Shown here: piece by piece, positions 7,563 to 11,333 of the stretch | Layout: every line of letters starts with the position of its first letter | How positions within the stretch are numbered: the first letter of the stretch is position 1 | The notes under the pieces: model-generated | Database searches by the model: none | What the model was told of the DNA's origin: nothing | Seen by the model: only the letters and a program-made list of their open reading frames with translations | From: Oscillospiraceae bacterium | Lineage (GTDB): Bacteria > Bacillota_A > Clostridia > Oscillospirales > JAAYXM01 | DNA length: 11,333 nt | NCBI GenBank assembly: GCA_017408185.1 | Contig: JAFQVE010000519.1 | Coordinates: 1-11,333 of the forward strand | Direction of reading: 5' to 3' | Program-made: the position numbers and the translations under genes

Positions 7563-8549
7563 TCTTATATATCTTTGATTTCTGCTTTGTGGTTTATCGG
7601 GGAGTGTCATTTGTATAAGGTCGAGAGAAAGCGCGGGGTGGATATAATGCCGCCTTACGGTTTCTTTTGATTTAAGACCGAGCAGAGCCATAAGCGATGA
7701 CAAAGTATACGGCACATCATATTCCATTACTTCGAGAAGTTTTTTTACATACTCCGACACAGCTTCGCCGGAGACGGAAAGCTGCTCTGCAATTTCATCA
7801 AGTATCTTATCAATTTGTTTTAATATAAACAGAATAAAGGTGTTTGAACTACCCTCGGTATGACACTTCGCGATGGCAGCATAATACTCATCCTGAAACT
7901 TCTCTATCTGGCTTTCTATCGGGATATATTCAAAGACGGGATTCCATTTTGCCAAAAAAGCACTGTGCCATAACCTTGCCATTCTTCCGTTTCCGTCTGA
8001 AAAAGGATGTATAAATACAAATTCATAATGAAATACGGCAGACATAATAAGCGGATGCATTTCACTCTTGCTTCGGGAAAGCCAGTCAAAAAGTTTTTCC
8101 ATAAGCTCGGGAACCGTTCTTGCAGGCGGTGCCATAAAAATACACTTATCGCCGCTGAAAACGCCCTCTTCTCCCTTGCGGAATTTACCGGATTCATCAA
8201 CAAGATATTTTGTCATAACTCCGTGAAGGGCTTTCAGCTCATTTATATCAAAGGGGTTGATTTCGGGAAGCTTTTCGTAAGCGGCATATGCATTCTTAAC
8301 TTCCTGAATTTCTTTTTGCGCGCCCAAAACCGTTCTTCCGTTAATAACATCTCTGACCTGACCGACGGTAAGAGAGTTGGCTTCTATCTTCAGGGAGGAA
8401 TGTATTGATTTGATGCGGTTGTTTTTTCTCAGGTGCGGTTTCGCCTGCATATTGCTCGTGACGCTGATTTTTCCTATTTTTTCAGATATGCTTGAAACGA
8501 GCATCAGCATTCCGTTTGTTATATTAAACGGCGGTGTATATGCGCTCAT
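7557..8549 (-). CDS. Fic family protein AMP-transferase (class II, with C-terminal winged-helix-like region)
   Basis: Fic enzymes transfer AMP (or related groups) from nucleotides to hydroxyl side chains of target proteins. The 330-residue protein contains the complete active-site motif HPFSDGNGRMAR (181-192), with catalytic His181. The beta-flap (about 131-146, FSGDKCIFMAPPARTV) is the expected target-docking element. An N-terminal inhibitory helix is present: SSLKIEAN at 51-58 with inhibitory Glu56, though Ala57 replaces the usual Gly/Asn. This is class II (inhibitor helix N-terminal and in cis). The C-terminus (about 262-330, LSSLMALLGLKSKETVRR) looks like a winged helix, suggesting DNA binding or autoregulation. 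The start ATG at 8549 has AGGAGGG immediately upstream (8554-8560 on this strand). It is monocistronic, with no antitoxin-like partner. The protein target is unknown. Confidence 0.9.
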   Translation of the reverse strand: MSAYTPPFNITNGMLMLVSSISEKIGKISVTSNMQAKPHLRKNNRIKSIHSSLKIEANSLTVGQVRDVINGRTVLGAQKEIQEVKNAYAAYEKLPEINPFDINELKALHGVMTKYLVDESGKFRKGEEGVFSGDKCIFMAPPARTVPELMEKLFDWLSRSKSEMHPLIMSAVFHYEFVFIHPFSDGNGRMARLWHSAFLAKWNPVFEYIPIESQIEKFQDEYYAAIAKCHTEGSSNTFILFILKQIDKILDEIAEQLSVSGEAVSEYVKKLLEVMEYDVPYTLSSLMALLGLKSKETVRRHYIHPALSLDLIQMTLPDKPQSRNQRYIRK

Positions 8550-8565
8550 AAAACCCTCCTCATAA

Positions 8566-8587
8566 GTATTATCTTGCGTATTATCTT
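8566..8587. promoter_or_regulatory. 12-bp tandem repeat at the fic transcription start, candidate operator
   Basis: GTATTATCTT occurs at 8566-8575 and again at 8578-8587, separated by GC, so the period is 12 bp. It lies between the fic -10 box and ribosome site and covers the expected start point. Tandem half-sites about one helical turn apart suit a repressor, possibly Fic's own C-terminal domain. The role is inferred. Confidence 0.45.
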
Positions 8588-8588
8588 A

Positions 8589-8617
8589 ATTATACTATAT
8601 ATTCGAGAAAAAAGCAA
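8589..8617 (-). promoter_or_regulatory. Promoter of fic
   Basis: On the minus strand, -35 TTGCTT (8612-8617) and -10 TATAAT (8589-8594) are separated by 17 bp. The expected transcript start is about 8582, giving a short leader of about 33 nt with a strong ribosome site. Confidence 0.65.
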
Positions 8618-8680
8618 TGCGTATTTTTTAGGGGGGTGCAAAGAATATCGGTTTTGGAAGGATAAATATAATAGAAATAT

Positions 8681-8714
8681 CAACGAGGACTCTGCAGATG
8701 CAGAGTCCTCGTTG
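8681..8714 (-). terminator. 15-bp perfect hairpin, probable terminator of the secreted-protein gene
   Basis: CAACGAGGACTCTGC (8681-8695) pairs perfectly with 8700-8714 around a 4-nt loop. On the minus strand it is followed by a T-rich but interrupted tract (ATATTTCTATTATATTT), so it can end transcription from the upstream minus-strand gene. The right arm is part of the repeat shared with the fic 3' end. Confidence 0.5.
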
Positions 8715-8720
8715 GCATTT
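8704..8720. repeat. Direct repeat copy 2 flanking fic
   Basis: AGTCCTCGTTGG-CATTT matches 7545-7562 apart from one missing T. This copy overlaps the right arm of the 8681-8714 hairpin. The two copies bracket fic and its promoter, 1.16 kb apart. Confidence 0.45.
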
Positions 8721-8728
8721 AACTACGG

Positions 8729-8764
8729 GGCTTACAGCACCTTCATTTTACTGTAAGCCTTTTT
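8729..8764 (+). terminator. Terminator-like hairpin with a T-run on the plus strand, no obvious gene upstream
   Basis: GGCTTACAG (8729-8737) pairs perfectly with CTGTAAGCC (8751-8759) around a 13-nt loop and is followed by TTTTT (8760-8764). This is a canonical plus-strand terminator, yet the nearest plus-strand gene upstream ends at 7482. It may end a small untranslated RNA from 8600 onward, or be a relic. Confidence 0.5.
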
Positions 8765-8778
8765 CAAAATGGATATTT

Positions 8779-8810
8779 CACACAGAGCAGCGCCCACTCC
8801 GCTCTGTGTG
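8779..8810. other. 10-bp perfect hairpin downstream of the secreted-protein gene
   Basis: CACACAGAGC (8779-8788) pairs with GCTCTGTGTG (8801-8810) around a 12-nt loop. It is about 67 nt past the minus-strand stop codon and lacks a clean T-run (GAAATATCC follows on that strand). It could protect the 3' end of the minus-strand mRNA or contribute to termination. Confidence 0.4.
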
Positions 8811-8876
8811 CGAGAAAAGCGTAATCATGGAAAGCTCTTTTGGGGAAAGAATCGCATTTATCACAGATACACCCGC

Positions 8877-10343
8877 TTAATTAGTTGCCTCCCAGACAGT
8901 GGTATCATCAACGATACAGGTAAAGTTTGTTCTTCCGGGATCACCATCGCCAAAGGATCCACCATAACCGGATATGCCTTGCGGTTCCATCCACCAGGTA
9001 AAGAAACTAACGGTAGGTTCAAAAGGTCTGTCCTCAACACCGTTGTTGCCATAAGTACAATTGATAAATTTAATTGTACCGCTGCAACGATCATCAACGT
9101 AAAAATTGATGTTTTCTTCAAAATGACAATTTATGAAGGTCATATTTCCGAGCAGCATTATATTGTTAGTCCCGTTACCAAGCATAGCGGGCGTAGTTCC
9201 GTCACAATAAAAATGACAATTTTCAAACACCGCTTCTTCTTGATTTGCGATCTGAATCATATTAGCAAGCTCGCAATCCTTTACATAAACACTGTTTCCG
9301 TTAGCGTTCAAATCAATCGCCATTCGTGTTTTGCTTACATCTACATTCTCGATATACATATCCTCGGTCAAGGTTGTATTGCTGAACTGTATAGAACCGA
9401 TGCCGTATGGACTGCGGGTGTTCCCGGTTCCTTCAAGTACAAGGTTCTTGATTGTGCCGCCGGTAGGATTGATGGTCGCATTGCCTGTACCTGCAGTTGC
9501 TGTTGCGGTAACAGTTTTTCCGTTTCCGTCAAGTACACCGCCGTTCATTGTAAGTGTGGATGTAGCTGAAATATCGTTTGTCAACACAGCGCTTCCGCCG
9601 GTGCTGAGAAGTTCTCCAAGATCCTCAAAAGTGTTAACAGGCATAGCAATCACAGGGTACTCAGCATCCACGTCATACTCCGGACCAAAGCTGTCCTCTT
9701 CTGCCTCAAGCTGAGTTGCAATAACATTTACATCAATTCTTATGCTTTTATCCTGATATTCATTTCCTGCCTGCTCATCCATATGTACTGCAAGTGCGAA
9801 ATAATCAATCGTTTCTTTCGGCATGCTACCGTTTGTTGCTGCAACCGTTCTTCCCGGAAGAACATCTCCTGTCTGTACGCCCTCAACAGTGAGAATATCT
9901 GCCCATGAAGCAATTCCTGCAGCATCGGCATCAGCTTTAGTTGCCTTGTCAAGAATTGCATATTTCAGTGAACCTGCAAGTCCTTCATCCTCAACATCAA
10001 CAAGAATGTTGTACTTAAGTGCCAGCGAACCTGTGTTTTCCACCGCGAGGTAGACGATTTCCGTCTTTCCCGGCTCCCAGTTGATACCATTACCCGTAGC
10101 CTCGGAGAAGATATCTCCGCGTGCCTTGTCATCCTCCGGCTCTGCGATAGAGACGTAGCCGGCTCCGTCAAGCTTATCCATAAGAATATCCACCTGAAGA
10201 GTACCCGCTTTAATACGGTTGTTGCTGCTCGTCACGGTGTCGGTAAACCATGCGAACGTTGCGCTCATGAGCATTGTAAAGCAGAGCAAGAGCGAGAGCA
10301 TGCTCATAAACAACGCTTTTTTTGTTGCTTTAGAATTTGTCAT
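8877..10343 (-). CDS. Secreted protein with SipW-type (TasA/CalY-like) N-terminus and beta-helix-like C-terminus
   Basis: This is a predicted extracellular or cell-surface protein of 488 residues. Residues 1-31 (KATKKALFMSMLSLLLCFTML then SATFAWFTDT at 27-36) form the SipW-dependent type of signal, as in TasA and camelysin. A beta-rich module follows, with the usual NNRIKAGTLQVDI start (41-53), WEPGKTEIVYLAVENTGSLALKY (89-111) and VNVIATQ (205-211) before EEDSFGPEYD. From about 235 to 480 the character changes to short repeated strands (VLTNDI, VLDGNGKTVTA, IKNLVLEGT, MYIENVDV, VYVKDCEL, AVFENCHF, MTFINCHF, IKFINCTY), indicating a right-handed parallel beta-helix as in adhesins or polysaccharide-binding proteins. 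No catalytic set is evident. Start ATG 10343 has AAAGGAA (10356-10362) upstream. No SipW peptidase gene is visible. It lies divergent to an XRE regulator. Biofilm matrix or adhesion is inferred. Confidence 0.8.
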   Translation of the reverse strand: MTNSKATKKALFMSMLSLLLCFTMLMSATFAWFTDTVTSSNNRIKAGTLQVDILMDKLDGAGYVSIAEPEDDKARGDIFSEATGNGINWEPGKTEIVYLAVENTGSLALKYNILVDVEDEGLAGSLKYAILDKATKADADAAGIASWADILTVEGVQTGDVLPGRTVAATNGSMPKETIDYFALAVHMDEQAGNEYQDKSIRIDVNVIATQLEAEEDSFGPEYDVDAEYPVIAMPVNTFEDLGELLSTGGSAVLTNDISATSTLTMNGGVLDGNGKTVTATATAGTGNATINPTGGTIKNLVLEGTGNTRSPYGIGSIQFSNTTLTEDMYIENVDVSKTRMAIDLNANGNSVYVKDCELANMIQIANQEEAVFENCHFYCDGTTPAMLGNGTNNIMLLGNMTFINCHFEENINFYVDDRCSGTIKFINCTYGNNGVEDRPFEPTVSFFTWWMEPQGISGYGGSFGDGDPGRTNFTCIVDDTTVWEATN

Positions 10344-10460
10344 TTTTTTATTATGTTCCTTTCATATTTCCCCGAGGCGGGCGGAAGCTACGCTTATTTC
10401 TTCTAATCCTCCCTCCTGTATTTTGGCGTTCTGTCACCCGCACATCGGTTTATTTTAACC

Positions 10461-10484
10461 GTATAGACATAAAATAGTCTATGC
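10461..10484. promoter_or_regulatory. Palindrome GTATAGAC-N8-GTCTATGC, candidate operator
   Basis: GTATAGAC (10461-10468) and GTCTATGC (10477-10484) are inverted copies with one T/G mismatch around an 8-bp A/T centre. The site lies just downstream of the predicted start of the secreted-protein transcript, where a bound repressor would block it. The adjacent XRE protein is the natural candidate ligand. Confidence 0.5.
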
Positions 10485-10494
10485 AGTTTATTTT

Positions 10495-10523
10495 ATTCTA
10501 ACACAATTACCTATACAATTCAA
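10495..10523 (-). promoter_or_regulatory. Promoter of the secreted-protein gene
   Basis: On the minus strand, TTGAAT (-35, 10518-10523) and TAGAAT (-10, 10495-10500) are 17 bp apart. Transcription would start near 10488, giving a leader of about 145 nt. That leader holds the 10461-10484 palindrome, CGGTT/AACCG at 10446-10461, and a GC-rich imperfect stem near 10368-10386 just before the ribosome site. I recognise no known riboswitch in it. Confidence 0.5.
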
Positions 10524-10528
10524 GTATA
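10512..10528. promoter_or_regulatory. Palindrome TATAC-N7-GTATA, second candidate operator
   Basis: TATAC (10512-10516) and GTATA (10524-10528) bracket 7 bases. It covers the -35 box of the minus-strand promoter and possible -10 boxes (TATACA, TATAAA) of the plus-strand regulator gene. CTATAC at 10511-10516 is the reverse complement of GTATAG at 10461-10466, linking the two palindromes. Confidence 0.4.
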
Positions 10529-10553
10529 AATTAACTGAATGGACGTGATTTTC

Positions 10554-10883
10554 TTGAATTATTATGAAATTGGTCAGAGAATACGCAAATATCGCAAGGC
10601 TCACGGGATGTCGCAGGAGCAATTAGCCGAGAAAGTAGGAATATCCGTAACTCATATGAGCCATATCGAAACGGCAAACACAAAGCTGAGTCTGTCTGTT
10701 TTTGTTGACATTGCATGCGCACTTGAGGTGCAGACGGATGATTTGCTTTCCGATAATAAAGGCGGAAAACAAATTGCAGAAGACGAAATCATTGATATCC
10801 TCAACCACTCGTCTGCATCACAGGTAAGAATAATTGCAGATATTGTAAAGGCAACAAAAACCGCGCTTGATAAGCACAGCTAA
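10554..10883 (+). CDS. XRE/Cro-type helix-turn-helix transcriptional regulator (SinR-like)
   Basis: This is a small cytoplasmic DNA-binding protein. An HTH_3 domain covers about residues 6-65: [25 protein letters not shown], with [10 protein letters not shown] as the recognition-helix region. [21 protein letters not shown] completes the five-helix fold. A short C-terminal helix pair (about 77-105, [24 protein letters not shown]) may mediate oligomerisation. I prefer the TTG start at 10554 (109 residues): GGACGTGAT at 10541-10549 resembles the ribosome site GGAGGTGAT at good spacing, and homologues typically begin MNYYEIGQ. ATG 10539, five codons earlier, has no ribosome site. It is divergent from the SipW-type secreted-protein gene, analogous to SinR and tasA, and its likely operators lie between them. 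Target and inducer are inferred. Confidence 0.85.
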   Translation: MNYYEIGQRIRKYRKAHGMSQEQLAEKVGISVTHMSHIETANTKLSLSVFVDIACALEVQTDDLLSDNKGGKQIAEDEIIDILNHSSASQVRIIADIVKATKTALDKHS

Positions 10884-10954
10884 TCCCCCTCATCCCGTGT
10901 ATTATTTCCGTATTTTTGCAGAAACTAACAAAAAATCTCGGAGGTTGTTTGCAA

Positions 10955-11333
10955 ATGGCGGATAACAGTGAAAACAAAAAGGAAACTCGCGAGGATATAA
11001 TCGAAACCGGCGGGGTTGTAACGAAAAGCCGCTTCGGAAATATCCATTGCATAACGATAATAGGTCAGATTGAAGGGCACACCGTGCTCGGAAGCGACAC
11101 AAAGACGACAAAATACGAGCATATATGCCCGACGCTTGCCGCAGTTGAGGAAAATGATGATATTGACGGACTTCTGATTATGCTGAACACCGTCGGCGGA
11201 GATATTGAGGCAGGGCTTGCTATTGCAGAGCTTATTGCGGGCATGACAAAGCCTACGGCATCTCTTATCCTTGGAGGGGGACATTCAATCGGCGTACCGC
11301 TTGCCGTTGCGGCAAAGCATTCTATAATTGCGG
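10955..11333 (+). CDS. tepA: TepA-like ClpP-family serine protease/translocation-enhancing protein (5' part only)
   Basis: The gene runs off the window after 126 complete codons; the family is usually about 230-250 residues. It resembles B. subtilis TepA (YmfB), a ClpP-superfamily protein linked to protein translocation and signal-peptide handling. Visible are a charged, poorly conserved N-terminus (1-18), IGQIEGH (36-42), TTKYEHICP (51-59), [19 protein letters not shown] (77-95) and [11 protein letters not shown] (107-117). S111 sits at the ClpP nucleophile position. The catalytic His and Asp should follow beyond the edge. ATG 10955 is preceded by GGAGG (10940-10944). The gene lies 71 bp after the XRE gene with no terminator between, so they may be co-transcribed. 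Confidence 0.87.
   Translation, partial: MADNSENKKETREDIIETGGVVTKSRFGNIHCITIIGQIEGHTVLGSDTKTTKYEHICPTLAAVEENDDIDGLLIMLNTVGGDIEAGLAIAELIAGMTKPTASLILGGGHSIGVPLAVAAKHSIIA

Larger units (their letters stand above)
8574..8876. other. Gene-free stretch between fic and the secreted-protein gene
   Basis: There is no supportable protein gene in these roughly 300 bases. It holds the fic promoter, a G-run GGGGGGTGCA (8631-8640) between imperfectly complementary T/A-rich arms, and three strong hairpins (8681-8714, 8729-8759 and 8779-8810). A weak plus-strand promoter candidate (TTGCGT 8574-8579, 16 bp, TATATA 8596-8601) faces these hairpins. The short open frames here have no ribosome sites and low-complexity translations. 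Confidence 0.5.

Noticed and set aside
7557..8549. fic as part of a classical Fic/antitoxin (class I) pair
   Set aside because: The inhibitory helix is inside the same protein at its N-terminus and no small antitoxin gene with a ribosome site lies next to it.
8566..8587. CRISPR-like repeat
   Set aside because: Only two 10-bp units with a 2-bp gap; no array, no spacers of usual length and no cas genes.
8769..9569. 266-codon plus-strand open frame antisense to the secreted-protein gene
   Set aside because: No ribosome site; it begins inside a hairpin, and the minus-strand product has a clear signal peptide and repeat structure, so this is a shadow.
10344..10490. Cyclic-di-GMP or other known riboswitch in the leader of the secreted-protein gene
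   Set aside because: The leader is long enough and has some GC-rich stems, but I could not match any conserved aptamer core.

Overview
The window looks like chromosomal DNA of a Gram-positive anaerobe of the class Clostridia. Oscillospiraceae/Ruminococcaceae-like is my guess from the gene mix and moderate GC; this is inference, and no marker gene is present. Supporting signs are strong AGGAGG-type ribosome sites, TTGAAA/TATAAT promoters with 17-bp spacers, a SipW-type secretion signal and a TepA-type ClpP-like protein.

Region 1 (1-5610) is a purine-scavenging operon. A consensus promoter drives xpt (xanthine phosphoribosyltransferase), followed by a BMP-family binding lipoprotein, a double-domain ABC ATPase and two ABC permeases. 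The layout matches NupNOPQ/YufNOPQ-type nucleoside importers. A transcript-wide reading is that purine nucleosides or bases are imported and then trapped as nucleotides by Xpt. A partial terminator after the lipoprotein gene probably gives binding protein in excess of transporter. A stronger terminator closes the operon.

Region 2 (5655-7502) is a single Na+/phosphate cotransporter-family gene with a C-terminal PhoU-like domain. It has its own promoter and terminator.

Region 3 (7503-8876) is a small accessory patch. It holds a class II Fic AMP-transferase gene on the minus strand with a tandem-repeat candidate operator. A 16-bp perfect palindrome resembling insertion-sequence ends abuts its 3' side. 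An imperfect 17-bp repeat lies on both sides of the gene. The following roughly 330-bp gene-free stretch carries three strong hairpins, one of them terminator-like on the plus strand.

Region 4 (8877-10883) is a divergent pair. On the minus strand is a secreted protein with a TasA/CalY-like (SipW-dependent) N-terminal module fused to a C-terminal beta-helix-like region. On the plus strand is a SinR-like XRE regulator. The shared intergenic region has two palindromes placed on the promoter of the secreted-protein gene, recalling SinR control of tasA in Bacillus.

Region 5 (10955-end) is the 5' part of tepA, a ClpP-family serine-protease-like gene, cut by the window edge. I see no tRNA, rRNA, CRISPR array or intact transposase.
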